A stretch of 64,000 bases of DNA, from NCBI GenBank assembly GCA_026389335.1, contig JAPLIB010000089.1, forward strand, positions 1-64,000, given 5' to 3'. The notes beneath the pieces are model-generated. The model ran no database searches. It was not told where the DNA came from and saw only the letters and a program-made list of their open reading frames with translations. Origin of the DNA: Cyanobacteriota bacterium. Lineage in GTDB: Bacteria > Cyanobacteriota > Cyanobacteriia > PCC-6307 > Cyanobiaceae. The translations under genes were made by a program, and so were the position numbers. Of this stretch, positions 45,542 through 55,919 are shown piece after piece; position 1 is the stretch's first letter, and each line of letters starts with the position of its first letter.

Positions 45542-46390
45542 TCAGCGCCTTGGTCGTCGCAGTCTGATTTGTGAAGCGGCTTTGCGGACCTGGGGGTGTT
45601 CGGCTTCAGGTGCGGCAGCTGGCTGTCCCGGTTTGCCTAGCGTCCTCGGCTTGCCCAGTACACCGGCGATCAGAATGGCCACATAGAGCTGGCCCACGAT
45701 CGTGATGCCCACGCTGGCGGTGAGGCAGGTGAGGTTTCCGGTCTTCAGCACGGGGCTGCCGACGGTGGTGAGACTGGCGAAGGCGGCCCCGAGCATGGCC
45801 GGCGCATGACCGATGCCATCGGGCAGGGCGTGTCCATGGTCCTGCAGGTTGAAGGCCGCCGGGTCAAGCACCAGCAGCGAGTTGAGAACGATGCCGCCGG
45901 TGAATCCCACCAGCAGATAACCGGCCGCAGCCCCCATCAGCAGGTCGCCATTGAAGAGTGGCTCTTCGGCGAGGGCATTGATCAGGTTCCAGAGCAGCTG
46001 CAGCATCAGCACCAGCCAGATCACGAGATGCACCACACTGAGCTGAGTGGCCAGAGCTGGGTCGAGCACCAGAGCCGTCTGCCAGATCACCTCGATCAGC
46101 AGCGCCAGGATCCAGGCGAACCCCACTAACTGGCGGCGCAGCAAAGCCCTCTGCAGCCGCAGCTTCAGCTGCTGGGGAATCGACTCGCCCACCGATCGCT
46201 TGAGTCTGTTTTGAGGCAAGAGGGGCGAATCCAGCAGTACAGCGACGCCGGCGATCGCCAGATACACCACGCTGACCAGCCGTGGTGCCTGCTCCAGCCC
46301 GCGCAGACCCACCAAGGCCAAGACTTCAACCGCCAGGAGGCCGCGGTAGAAGGCATGACGCTGTTGCAGCAGGCGGCTGATCACGGCCAT
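45542..46390 (-). CDS. Ion-channel-like membrane protein with altered selectivity filter
   Basis: 282 residues with about six hydrophobic segments. The last two flank a pore-like loop, as in two-helix potassium channels: GAAFASLTTVGSPV, then NLTCLTASVGITIVGQLYVAILIAGVLG. In a canonical channel the filter after S-L-T-T would be VGYGD, and here it is VGSPV. The second pore helix IVGQLYVAILIAGVLG is close to Kch/MthK-type sequences. It lies 11 bp upstream of the TolC-like gene and 9 bp downstream of a FUSC gene, so it is part of the operon. Potassium conduction is doubtful. Confidence 0.6.
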   Translation of the reverse strand: MAVISRLLQQRHAFYRGLLAVEVLALVGLRGLEQAPRLVSVVYLAIAGVAVLLDSPLLPQNRLKRSVGESIPQQLKLRLQRALLRRQLVGFAWILALLIEVIWQTALVLDPALATQLSVVHLVIWLVLMLQLLWNLINALAEEPLFNGDLLMGAAAGYLLVGFTGGIVLNSLLVLDPAAFNLQDHGHALPDGIGHAPAMLGAAFASLTTVGSPVLKTGNLTCLTASVGITIVGQLYVAILIAGVLGKPRTLGKPGQPAAAPEAEHPQVRKAASQIRLRRPRR

Positions 46391-46399
46391 CGGCTTGGG

Positions 46400-47455
46400 T
46401 CAGCTCCTTCCCAGAATTGTCGACCAGTGGGCTTCGCCATCGCGGATGGCTTGCTCGGCCTGGCGGCAGAGCATCAGCCGGCTGGCGATCCGCTCGAGCA
46501 GCTCCAGGGAGGCTGAGTTGGCGGTGGGATCGTTGAGCTCCCTGCCCAGCTCCTGCCAGCTGGGCGGGGCCTGCAAGCGGGTTTCTGGCGGCTCGGGCAG
46601 GCCCCTGCGACCGCGGATCTGCCGTTCCCATAGACCCAGATGGCCAGCCATGGTCTCGAGTAAGTCCGCTTCGGCCCGGTGCAACTGCACCACAAGCTGG
46701 GGATCCTGGAGGGTGGGGGGCTCGCGCACCAACCCCCCCACCAGGGTGATCAGGCGGGAGGCGGTGGCATCGAAGTTGGCCATCAGCAGGGTGGCCGGAT
46801 GGCGCTGCGGCAATGTGCCCAGCTCCTGCAGCAGGGCTGGGCGTTGTTGCCGGATGGTGATCAGCTGGTTGCGCAGGGCCCGGTAGCGGCCGATCCCGAT
46901 CGGATCAGCCCCGTGGCCGGCCATGCTGGGATCCACCCGTGCCGCCAGGTCGCGGAAGCAGCTCTGCAGCTGGCCCAGCAGGCCAGCCACGAGGTCCAGG
47001 CTGCTGTTTAGTCCGCGGGCGGGCCAGAACAGCCGCAGGGCCAGCAGCGTGATCAGCACGCCGAAACAGGTCCAGAAAAAGCGAAGCGGAATCCAGGCGG
47101 CCAGGCCGCCCTCGTGGACGAGCCAGCCCATCACGATGACGATGCCGCCCACCTTGTAGCCCACCTGCAGCTTCAGCAGCCCGCCCAGCAGGCGCAGGGC
47201 GCCGAGGGTGATCGCGAGCGCCAGCGGCAGCGGCACATCCCGCAATCCCTCGTAGCCGATCAGCAGCAGCACCGACCCGAGCGCCGTGCCCAGCAGGCGC
47301 TGGCTGCCCAGGGCCAGCGCGCCGCCGTAGGTGCCGGTGGACACCGCTAACACCGCCAGGGAAACGTATTGGCTGTCTCCCACCCCCGACAAGCTGGCGA
47401 AAGCGTTACCGAGCCCGGCGGTGAAGGCGGTGCGCAGGCCGTTGCGGTTGATCAC
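46400..47455 (-). CDS. FUSC-family half-transporter, pair B second subunit
   Basis: 351 residues from GTG 47455, which overlaps the upstream stop by 4 bp. The frame is open further, but that overlaps the upstream gene. It is close to the pair-A second subunit in length and pattern: GNAFASLSGVGDSQYVSLAVLAVSTGTYG, LLGTALGSVLLLIGYEGLRD, VGYKVGGIVIVMGWLVHEGG and WIPLRFFWTCFGVLITLLALRLFWPARG (shared WIPLR, LRLFWP blocks). A cytoplasmic helical half follows. Probably derived from a duplication of the pair. Confidence 0.75.
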   Translation of the reverse strand: MINRNGLRTAFTAGLGNAFASLSGVGDSQYVSLAVLAVSTGTYGGALALGSQRLLGTALGSVLLLIGYEGLRDVPLPLALAITLGALRLLGGLLKLQVGYKVGGIVIVMGWLVHEGGLAAWIPLRFFWTCFGVLITLLALRLFWPARGLNSSLDLVAGLLGQLQSCFRDLAARVDPSMAGHGADPIGIGRYRALRNQLITIRQQRPALLQELGTLPQRHPATLLMANFDATASRLITLVGGLVREPPTLQDPQLVVQLHRAEADLLETMAGHLGLWERQIRGRRGLPEPPETRLQAPPSWQELGRELNDPTANSASLELLERIASRLMLCRQAEQAIRDGEAHWSTILGRS

Positions 47456-48420
47456 AGCGGAGCCATCCGGTTCAGTGCCCCGAGGCAGGCATGCAGCGGG
47501 CGCCCCTCCTCCGCGAGAGCCAGCAGCGGCAGCAGTGGGAGCTGCAGCTGCTGGGCCAGCTGCTGCCAACGCTGGGGCTCACGCCCTGGGGTCGGCCCGG
47601 GCTCTCCGCTGAGCTGCCGCTGCAGCTCCCTCACCGCGTGCCGCAGCAGATCGGCCTGCAGGCTCTGCTGCTCGGGCAGGCCGGCCACCAGCCGCTCCCA
47701 GGCGATCCAGTGAAAGTGGGCCAGCTGCCACAGCCTCAGCCGTTGTTCCCAGCCGCTGCGTTTGAGGGCCAGATGGCGGGGCCCGCCGCGCTCCCGCGCC
47801 ACCAGTTGCTCCATGCGCTGCAGGTTGTTGGTGAGCGGTGCGGGATCGAGCGGCTCGGGACTGGATCGCCGTTGGGCCAGCCAGTCGCTGTAGGCCTGCA
47901 GCTGGGTCTTTAGGGCGCAACGTAGGCGCCCATCGGCTGCTTTGAGTTCGCTGCTGGTGTTTTGTGGCCAGAACAGCAGGCCCACCAGGATCGCCACAAT
48001 GCAACCCACCACCGTGTCGAGGGCGCGGTTGAACACGTAGTCCCAGCCCAGTGCCGTATGGCCGGGAAGCATCAGAAACATCACAGCGACCAGTGATGCC
48101 GTGCTGAGGGCGCTCTGCCAGCCCATCAGCTGCAGTACAGGAATCATCACCAGCATCGACACCAGGACGCCGATCCAACCGCCAAGGATGGTGTGCACCA
48201 GGAAGGTGATCAGGCCCCCCGCCACGGTGCCCAGGATCCGGCCGCTGGCGGCCTGCAGCGTGTGGTCGTCGTTATCGTCCACAACCATCACCACTGCTAA
48301 CAGCGGATACCAGAGAAACTGAATGCGCTCGGTCCAGGAGGCGATTGCCGCGGTGATGAACACGGCCACGAATAACTTCAGGCTGTTGCGCAGCAGCAGG
48401 TTCTGCACGGGCCTCCACAA
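47452..48420 (-). CDS. FUSC-family half-transporter, pair B first subunit
   Basis: 322 residues from ATG 48420, first gene of the six-gene operon. Hydrophobic segments include LKLFVAVFITAAIASWTERI, YPLLAVVMVVDDNDDHTLQA, GTVAGGLITFLVHTILGGWI and LVAVMFLMLPGHTALGWDYV. GLLFWPQNTSSELKAADGRL begins the cytoplasmic helical part. It faces the divergent MgtC-like gene at 48472, so the operon promoter must lie in the 51-bp gap or inside that gene. Confidence 0.75.
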   Translation of the reverse strand: MWRPVQNLLLRNSLKLFVAVFITAAIASWTERIQFLWYPLLAVVMVVDDNDDHTLQAASGRILGTVAGGLITFLVHTILGGWIGVLVSMLVMIPVLQLMGWQSALSTASLVAVMFLMLPGHTALGWDYVFNRALDTVVGCIVAILVGLLFWPQNTSSELKAADGRLRCALKTQLQAYSDWLAQRRSSPEPLDPAPLTNNLQRMEQLVARERGGPRHLALKRSGWEQRLRLWQLAHFHWIAWERLVAGLPEQQSLQADLLRHAVRELQRQLSGEPGPTPGREPQRWQQLAQQLQLPLLPLLALAEEGRPLHACLGALNRMAPL

Positions 48421-48471
48421 TGACCGGCTGCTAGGAGCTTATGGGGATCACCCACGCTGCGCCCCGCTGAC

Positions 48472-49122
48472 ATGAGCTGGCTGCCGGTGCTCACCCCCGA
48501 TCTCGAGGCGCTGCTGCGCATGGGGCTGGCGGTGCTCTGCGGTCTGGCTGTCGGTGTCAACCGCGCCCATCACGGCAGCACCCCCCACCCCAATCGCTTG
48601 CGCGTGCATGTGCTGGTGGGCCTCAGTGCCTGTCTGATGGTGCTGGCGGCCGGTCCGGATCCGGAGGCCCGCAGCCGGGTGATCCAGGGGGTGGCCACCG
48701 GGGTTGGCTTCCTCGGCGCAGGCGAGATTCTGGTTCCATCCAGGCCGCGCAAGCATGCCCCGCCGGAGGTGCTGGGCCTGAGCAGCGCCGCCTCGATCTG
48801 GTTCACCGCCTCCCTCGGGGTCACGGTGGCGGCGGCCAGCCCGTTGTTCGCCATGGTGGCGCTGGCCCTGGCCCTGGTGACCCTCTCCGACCGCCGCGAT
48901 GGCGGTGATGGGCCTCAAGGTTGGGCAGGCCCCGATTCGAATGGCGAAGCCGCGGCCGCCGCTGGCAAGCCGCGGCGTTCCGGCTTTCGTTTCAGCCTGC
49001 CCCTGAGCCGGCGGCTGCGGCGATCGCCTGAGGCGGGCGTCGGCGCCTTGCCGCCTGAAAAGCCGTTATCCGCTGCGGAGTCAACGGACGAAGCCCTGCC
49101 GGTTCAGAACAAAAAGCGATAA
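48472..49122 (+). CDS. MgtC/SapB-family membrane protein
   Basis: 216 residues from ATG 48472. The family pattern is RMGLAVLCGLAVGVNRAHHG (the conserved G-x-E/N-R after helix 1), LRVHVLVGLSACLMVLAAG, RVIQGVATGVGFLGAGEILV and LSSAASIWFTASLGVTVAAA. MgtC proteins act in Mg-limited growth and membrane-potential control, and SapB members are of unknown role. A charged Gly/Pro-rich C-terminal tail of about 65 residues is unusual and overlaps the convergent LCP gene by 19 bp. Confidence 0.85.
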   Translation: MSWLPVLTPDLEALLRMGLAVLCGLAVGVNRAHHGSTPHPNRLRVHVLVGLSACLMVLAAGPDPEARSRVIQGVATGVGFLGAGEILVPSRPRKHAPPEVLGLSSAASIWFTASLGVTVAAASPLFAMVALALALVTLSDRRDGGDGPQGWAGPDSNGEAAAAAGKPRRSGFRFSLPLSRRLRRSPEAGVGALPPEKPLSAAESTDEALPVQNKKR

Positions 49123-50117
49123 GGGCGGCGAGCGCTGTCCTTGTGGTCGCCGGCGGCGGACTGCCGGCTCTTGTCTTCGTTCTGGCTTTCATCGCCACGG
49201 CTTTGACCGCCACGGCTTTCATTGCCACGGGGTTCATCGGCACTGGCCCAGTCGGCGTCCCAGTAGCTGACACCGTTGCGGTCGAAGGGCCGGCCGTCGA
49301 GCCGCTGCGTTTCCAGGGTGGTGCTGGCCATGCTGGTGATCAGCCCCCCCAGCTCCATCGGTCCGAGATCGGTGCGCAGATCCTTGCCCCCCGCCAGGAA
49401 CAGGGCGGGCATGCGCACGATGTTCTGGGGTTGGGTGAGTTTGCGGAACAGGGCCTTGAGGGCCAGCTGCTGGCGCTCCATGCGCCCCAGATCGCCGGTT
49501 TCATCATGGCGAAAGCGCAGGAAACCCTCGAGATCGCGACCCTGCAAGGTCTGAAGACCGGGCTGCAGGTCGATGTAGAGACCCTGGCTGCGGTCGATGT
49601 AATACATGCGCTTGGGCACATCCACCTCGATACCTCCCAGCTGGTCCGCCATCTTGCGAATGGCGGAGAGATTCACCACCAGATGGTGCTGAATCGGGCG
49701 ATTCAGATGGTGGGATACCTCCTGTTTGATCGCATCGGCTCCCCCCAGGCTGTAGAGCGCATTGATCTTCAGCGGTCCGTAGCGTTCCGCCTCCACATAG
49801 GTATCGCGGGGAATCTGGGTGATCTTGGTCACCCCATCCTCGACATGCAGCACGGCGATCACATCGGTGTTACCACCGCCGACGTCGGTGCCGAGCAGAA
49901 GCAGATTCTGGTTGCTGATCCCCACGCTCCAGGAGGCGAAGGGGTTGCTGAAGGCGCTGGTGCCCTCCCCTGGTTTCTCGCTGGTGATCAGGTCGGCCAG
50001 GGGCTTGGCAAGCACCAGCCCTCCCCCCAGGCCAACCGCCATGGCCAGCAGCAGGGAAAATCGATGGGGGCGCCGCGAAGGGCGACGCACCTGAGGCCGA
50101 ACCGCAGGACTACTCAT
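49104..50117 (-). CDS. LytR-CpsA-Psr (LCP) family glycopolymer transferase
   Basis: 337 residues. One N-terminal membrane anchor (SLLLAMAVGLGGGLVLAKPL). The LCP core has NLLLLGTDVGGGNTDVIAVLH, KITQIPRDTYVEAERYGPLKINALYS and DLEGFLRFRHDETGDLGRMERQQ, with the Arg and Asp residues used to bind polyprenyl-pyrophosphate glycans. LCP proteins attach glycopolymers to peptidoglycan. The C-terminus is a hydrophilic tail (NESRGGQSRGDESQNEDKSR) encoded by imperfect repeats at about 49160-49235. Confidence 0.9.
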   Translation of the reverse strand: MSSPAVRPQVRRPSRRPHRFSLLLAMAVGLGGGLVLAKPLADLITSEKPGEGTSAFSNPFASWSVGISNQNLLLLGTDVGGGNTDVIAVLHVEDGVTKITQIPRDTYVEAERYGPLKINALYSLGGADAIKQEVSHHLNRPIQHHLVVNLSAIRKMADQLGGIEVDVPKRMYYIDRSQGLYIDLQPGLQTLQGRDLEGFLRFRHDETGDLGRMERQQLALKALFRKLTQPQNIVRMPALFLAGGKDLRTDLGPMELGGLITSMASTTLETQRLDGRPFDRNGVSYWDADWASADEPRGNESRGGQSRGDESQNEDKSRQSAAGDHKDSARRPYRFLF

Positions 50118-50256
50118 TACACAAACGCTAGGGCAAGGGTGAGAACCAGGTGGTTCAGCGTGAGACGATTCAGCGTTGGGTCAGGTCGCTTGTGCGCTTC
50201 GCCGCTGTGGCCAGCGAAAGCATCACGGTTCAGGCTTCGAATCGCGGCGGCGACGG

Positions 50257-52059
<1,803 letters not shown>

Positions 52060-52087
52060 CCGCAGGTCGGGTGAAGGGGGGAAGGGA

Positions 52088-52558
52088 TCACCAGCGATTG
52101 CCGCCACCACCGCCGTAGCCCCCGTCACCACTGCCGTAGCCGCCGCCGCCGCCAGCACCGCCGCCGCCGTAGCCACCACCGCCGGGACGGCCACCCGTGC
52201 CGCCGCCAGCGGAGCGCCTACCGCCGCCATAGCCGCCACCGCCACTGCCATTGCCATTGCCACCGCCGTAGCTTCCGCCGCCGGAGCGACCACCGCCAGC
52301 ACCCCCACCACCGCCTTCCCGGGGTGTGGCTTTGTTGACGCGGATCATGCGGCCCATCCACTCCACGTCCTGGAGATCATCGATGGCCTTCTGTTCGGCA
52401 GCGTCGTCGGCCAGCTCGATGAAGGCGAAGCCGCGCTTGCGGCCGGTTTCGCGGTCGAGGGGGAGGCTGCACTGGCGCACCTCCCCGTACTGCCCAAACA
52501 GATCAACAAGGTCCTCGCGCTCGGCCTGGAACGAGAGGTTGCCGACGTAAATAGTCAT
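52088..52558 (-). CDS. Glycine-rich RNA-binding protein (single RRM)
   Basis: 156 residues from ATG 52558, one codon after an in-frame TTG. One RRM covers residues 1-80: TIYVGNLSFQAEREDLVDLF (RNP2) and GRKRGFAFIELADD (RNP1). A glycine-rich tail of about 75 residues with GGYGGG-type repeats follows. Cyanobacterial Rbp proteins bind mRNA, are often cold- or light-regulated, and some direct mRNA to thylakoids. The long untranslated region before it (52559-52919) is compatible with leader-based regulation. It is 28 bp upstream of the ABC exporter gene on the same strand. Confidence 0.95.
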   Translation of the reverse strand: MTIYVGNLSFQAEREDLVDLFGQYGEVRQCSLPLDRETGRKRGFAFIELADDAAEQKAIDDLQDVEWMGRMIRVNKATPREGGGGGAGGGRSGGGSYGGGNGNGSGGGGYGGGRRSAGGGTGGRPGGGGYGGGGAGGGGGYGSGDGGYGGGGGNRW

Positions 52559-52919
52559 CAACTGAAGCCTGGAACTGAATGAAGATTTCGGAGCTGATTC
52601 GTGGGCTGCCTGGATGTCCCAGGGAAAGCCAGTGGAACGGTGAAGCCGGAGATCGAAGCCTGGAGGGGTGTCGAGCCCTGACGGGTCACAGCGGGCTGGG
52701 CGTGCCGTTGGGAGCCTGAACGCCTGAGAATCGTAAAAAGCTTACAACTTTGCCCCTAATCCCCCCTCGTCCCAGCTCCGCCGTTCCGATTAAGGGCCTG
52801 CCGGAGCAGGGCCGCTGCATGGAGAACCTTGAAGCGGAGTGGAAGCGAACTTGAAGAAAGGCCCGCTCCACCCCAGAGTGGGGCATTGTCAGGAAACCCT
52901 GATTCCTGTGATCCCCGTG
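52559..52919. other. Divergent intergenic region between RRM gene and small plus-strand gene
   Basis: About 360 bases with no gene. An AT-rich patch near 52731-52752 (GTAAAAAGCTTACAAC) is the most promoter-like part. Long leaders with structured RNA are common for cold-induced Rbp genes, but I cannot show one here. Confidence 0.35.
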
Positions 52920-53120
52920 ATGATGGCCCCCGTGTCTTGGAGTCTCGCCTGGAGCGAGGACGGAGAGCTTGCTCCCCAGGATCTTTTTGATCTGCTGCAA
53001 ACCATGGTTGCCAGCGAGAGCATGGAGGTTCAGTCCTCCTTGGTGGCGGCCGTCGAACGGCTGGCAATGACCCACCTGAGTGTGGTGTCCTCTGTCGATG
53101 TCACCCAGCTCTGTGCCTGA
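52920..53120 (+). CDS. Small conserved hypothetical protein (about 66 aa)
   Basis: The start may be ATG 52920, ATG 52923 or GTG 52908. The C-terminal 50 residues are ordinary soluble protein: WSEDGELAPQDLFDLLQTM, then VASESMEVQSSLVAAVERLA and MTHLSVVSSVD. A perfect 13-bp hairpin begins 3 bp after the stop. No family is recognised. Confidence 0.55.
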   Translation: MMAPVSWSLAWSEDGELAPQDLFDLLQTMVASESMEVQSSLVAAVERLAMTHLSVVSSVDVTQLCA

Positions 53121-53123
53121 TCA

Positions 53124-53155
53124 GGCTGCCTGAATCCCTGGAGATTCAGGCAGCC
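53124..53155. terminator. Perfect 13-bp hairpin between convergent genes
   Basis: GGCTGCCTGAATC, a six-base loop, then GATTCAGGCAGCC. It lies 3 bp after the stop of the plus-strand gene and 17 bp before the stop of the minus-strand gene at 53173, so it may end both transcripts. Neither side has a T-run next to the stem, so it may act without a classical intrinsic tail. Confidence 0.65.
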
Positions 53156-53172
53156 GTCCAAGCAAAAAGCCC

Positions 53173-53487
53173 TCAGATCGGATATCGGCGAGCCGTTGCC
53201 TGGCGACAGTCGCTGCGGGCAGTTTCAAGGGTGCTGCCGCTGCCGATCCGATCGGCCACGCAGCCGCAAGCGAAGTTGGCCATGCCAGCCGGAGCGGTTT
53301 TACCGGACTGAGCCATCTCAGTTTCGAAGGCCGACAGGCAAAAGGCCTTGACGATCGCCCCCATGCCCGATTCCGCCCTGGCTGGCCGGCCCAGATCCGG
53401 GATCGCCGGCAGGGCGACCAGGGAAAGCAGCACGGCCGAAAGGATCGTGGCTGGTCGGGACGGCTGGAGACGCAGGGAGCGAAGCAT
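53173..53487 (-). CDS. Small exported cysteine-containing protein (104 aa)
   Basis: A signal peptide (ILSAVLLSLVALPAIPDLGRPARAES) is followed by a 65-residue mature domain with four cysteines: KAFCLSAFE, NFACGCVADRIGSG and RSDCRQATARR. The spacing suggests two disulfides in a small helical fold. It lies 23 bp downstream of the DEAD-box helicase stop region's neighbour gene in convergent order with the hypothetical gene. The function is unknown. Confidence 0.7.
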   Translation of the reverse strand: MLRSLRLQPSRPATILSAVLLSLVALPAIPDLGRPARAESGMGAIVKAFCLSAFETEMAQSGKTAPAGMANFACGCVADRIGSGSTLETARSDCRQATARRYPI

Positions 53488-53510
53488 GAACGGCTAGGAG
53501 GTCAGGGGAT

Positions 53511-55778
53511 TCAGACGGTCAGGCGTGAGATCTGGAGTTCTCGGTTCATCACCTTCAGGCGTTGGAGATCGCTGAACACCTCCTCAGGCATTCCCTTGGG
53601 CAGATCCACGGTGCTGTGGGCATCAAAGATCCGGATGCGCCCGATTGATCGACCGGTGATCCCGGCTTCGTTGGCAATAGCGCCCACAATGTTGCCGGGC
53701 TTGACCCGATCGCGCCAGCCCACTTCGATCCGGAAGCGCTCCATGTGGGCCTCGGGTGGGCCATCCTGACGATCCGGAAGCACGCGGCGCCCACCGCCAT
53801 CGCGATCCCCACGCTCCCGATCGGAACCGCCGTCGCGGGAGCCATCCCGGGAGGAGGGACGGGGGGCGGTCCAGCGCTCTTCTCCCTGGAGCAGCAACGG
53901 TTTGCTGCCAAGACTGAGGGCCAGGGCGGCGACAGCCAACTGTTCACCGCTGCATTCCTTTTCCTGACAGACGCGCTGCACGATTTCAGCGAGCAGGGCC
54001 ATCTCCTCCTCACTGCGTCCCTGGCCTGCGAGACAGCTGGTGAGGCGCTCGCGCAGGCGATCGAGGCGGTGCTGATTGATCGTGGCGTTGGCGGGCACCT
54101 CCATCGGCTCGATCGGTTGGCCAACGGTGCGCTCCAGACCGCCGAGGAACCGCCGTTCGCGCGGGGTGAGGAAGAGGATGGCGTCGCCGGAGCGACCGGC
54201 CCGGCCCGTACGGCCGATGCGATGCACGTAGGCCTCGCCATCAAAGGGGATGTCGTAGTTGACGACGAGATTGATCCGTTCCACGTCCAGGCCGCGGGCC
54301 GCTACGTCGGTGGCCACCAGCACATCGACGCGGCCATCGCGCAGGCGCTCAATCGTGCGCTCCCGCTGGGCCTGGGGGACATCGCCGTTGAGTACAGCCA
54401 CGTCGTAGCCGTGGGCTTCGAGCGACTCGGCCACCGTGAGGGTTACGGCCTTGGTGCGAGCAAAAATGATCACGCCTTCGCTGCGCTCGGCCTCCAACAC
54501 CCGTTCCAGGGCTTCGAGTTTCTGGGGAGCGTTGACGAGCAGATAGCGCTGGCGGATACGACGACCGTCTGCACCTTTGGTCTTGATGGTGATCTCGGCC
54601 GGATCTTTGAGGTAACGGTGCGAGAGGCGCCGGATTTCCGTCGGCATGGTGGCAGAGAACAGCACCACCTGCCGTTGGGGCGGCAACTTCTCGAGCACCC
54701 ATTCGACGTCGTCGATGAAGCCCATGCGCAACATTTCATCGGCTTCATCCAGCACCAGGCTGCGTAACTCCGAGAGATCCAGGGTGCCCTGGCGCATGTG
54801 ATCCATAACCCGGCCCGGGGTGCCCACGACGATCTGCACACCACGCTTGAGATGCTGGATCTGATCGCGGAAATCGGAACCGCCATAGATCGCCAGCACC
54901 TTGACGCGGGGCATGCGTGCGGCGTAACTGGTGATCGCTTCGGCCACCTGGATCGCCAGCTCCCGGGTGGGGGTGAGCACCAGCACCTGGGGTTTGCGTT
55001 GCTCCGGATCCAGCCGGTGCAGCAGGGGCAGGCCGAAAGCCGCCGTTTTGCCGGTGCCCGTCTGGGCCTGGCCAACCAGATCGCGGCCGAGCATCAGCTC
55101 TGGAATCGCCGCCAGCTGGATCGGGGAAGGAGTCTGGAAGCCAATGGCGCTGAGGCCCTCGAGCAGATCGTCGCGCAGGCCGAAGGTGACGAAACCGCTC
55201 TCCGGGATCAGGGTTTCGGTGTCAACTGCAGTCGTCACGCTCTGACTGGAGCTGCTAGCAGGGGTTTCGAGGCTCACGGCTGGAAGGGGCAGATCTGGGG
55301 TGATGGCGTCTTCGCGAATCAGCTCACTGCCATTCAATTCGGCTGCGTGGCTGGATTGGATCGCGTTGACTTCTTCGGTATTAACCGCTTCGATTTCTAC
55401 GGCTTGATTGATTTTAACGGCAGCCGCTTTAATCGACGACTTAGTGACTTTTGCTTTTTCGCCGCCGATTTCAGCGGTAACGGCCTGAGCGGCGGCGGCA
55501 TCGGCATCATCAGCCAATGCGGTGGCGCTGGCGCTCAGATCGGCCGTGTTGCCATCGCTTGTGGCCAGATCCGTCGCCGGTAACTCCGTCCCAACCAGCT
55601 CCAGGACTTGGCTCTCCGTGGCTACCAACTCGGCAGCAACCAGTCCTGTGCCAGCAGGATTGCCATCGGACGCTGTCTTCGACAGGGGAGTGGTCTCGGC
55701 CGCGTGGTCGCCGGGGAGCACAGCCGTGTGCGTCTCGGTGACGCCCATGTCGGCGACACCGTCGGTGTTTTGGATCAA
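53511..55778 (-). CDS. DEAD-box RNA helicase (DeaD/CsdA-type) with acidic N-terminal extension
   Basis: 755 residues if it starts at TTG 55778, or about 745 from ATG 55748. The helicase core spans about 205-570: AQTGTGKTAAFGLPLL (motif I), VLTPTREL (Ia), VLDEADEMLRMGF (II, DEAD), LFSATMP (III), VATDVAARGLDVER and HRIGRTGRAGR (VI). A C-terminal DbpA-like RNA-binding domain follows (RFRIEVGWRDRVKPGNIVGA). The N-terminal 200 residues are Ala/Thr/Glu/Asp-rich, low-complexity and unique. CrhR/CsdA-type helicases act in cold adaptation and ribosome assembly. Confidence 0.93.
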   Translation of the reverse strand: MIQNTDGVADMGVTETHTAVLPGDHAAETTPLSKTASDGNPAGTGLVAAELVATESQVLELVGTELPATDLATSDGNTADLSASATALADDADAAAAQAVTAEIGGEKAKVTKSSIKAAAVKINQAVEIEAVNTEEVNAIQSSHAAELNGSELIREDAITPDLPLPAVSLETPASSSSQSVTTAVDTETLIPESGFVTFGLRDDLLEGLSAIGFQTPSPIQLAAIPELMLGRDLVGQAQTGTGKTAAFGLPLLHRLDPEQRKPQVLVLTPTRELAIQVAEAITSYAARMPRVKVLAIYGGSDFRDQIQHLKRGVQIVVGTPGRVMDHMRQGTLDLSELRSLVLDEADEMLRMGFIDDVEWVLEKLPPQRQVVLFSATMPTEIRRLSHRYLKDPAEITIKTKGADGRRIRQRYLLVNAPQKLEALERVLEAERSEGVIIFARTKAVTLTVAESLEAHGYDVAVLNGDVPQAQRERTIERLRDGRVDVLVATDVAARGLDVERINLVVNYDIPFDGEAYVHRIGRTGRAGRSGDAILFLTPRERRFLGGLERTVGQPIEPMEVPANATINQHRLDRLRERLTSCLAGQGRSEEEMALLAEIVQRVCQEKECSGEQLAVAALALSLGSKPLLLQGEERWTAPRPSSRDGSRDGGSDRERGDRDGGGRRVLPDRQDGPPEAHMERFRIEVGWRDRVKPGNIVGAIANEAGITGRSIGRIRIFDAHSTVDLPKGMPEEVFSDLQRLKVMNRELQISRLTV

Positions 55779-55919
55779 GGTGAGAGTGGCCTGGTGAATC
55801 CTTCAACGCAGGCCGGCAGCGACCCGGTGGAGGGAGAGCATTGGTCGGTGAGCGAGCCGGACAGTCCTGAAGAAATGGCCGGATGGTTCACCTCCTCTCC
55901 AGAGCTGCCTCGCCCTTGA

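Noticed and set aside
52060-52311. Ala-rich N-terminal extension of the ABC exporter frame
   Set aside because: It is an out-of-frame reading of the Gly-rich tail of the RRM gene. GTG 52059 gives a normal-length exporter.
55794-55919. A 41-codon GTG-started frame between the helicase and cupin genes
   Set aside because: Composition is plausible, but it has no homologue that I know and overlaps the helicase promoter region. Support is too weak to list as a gene.
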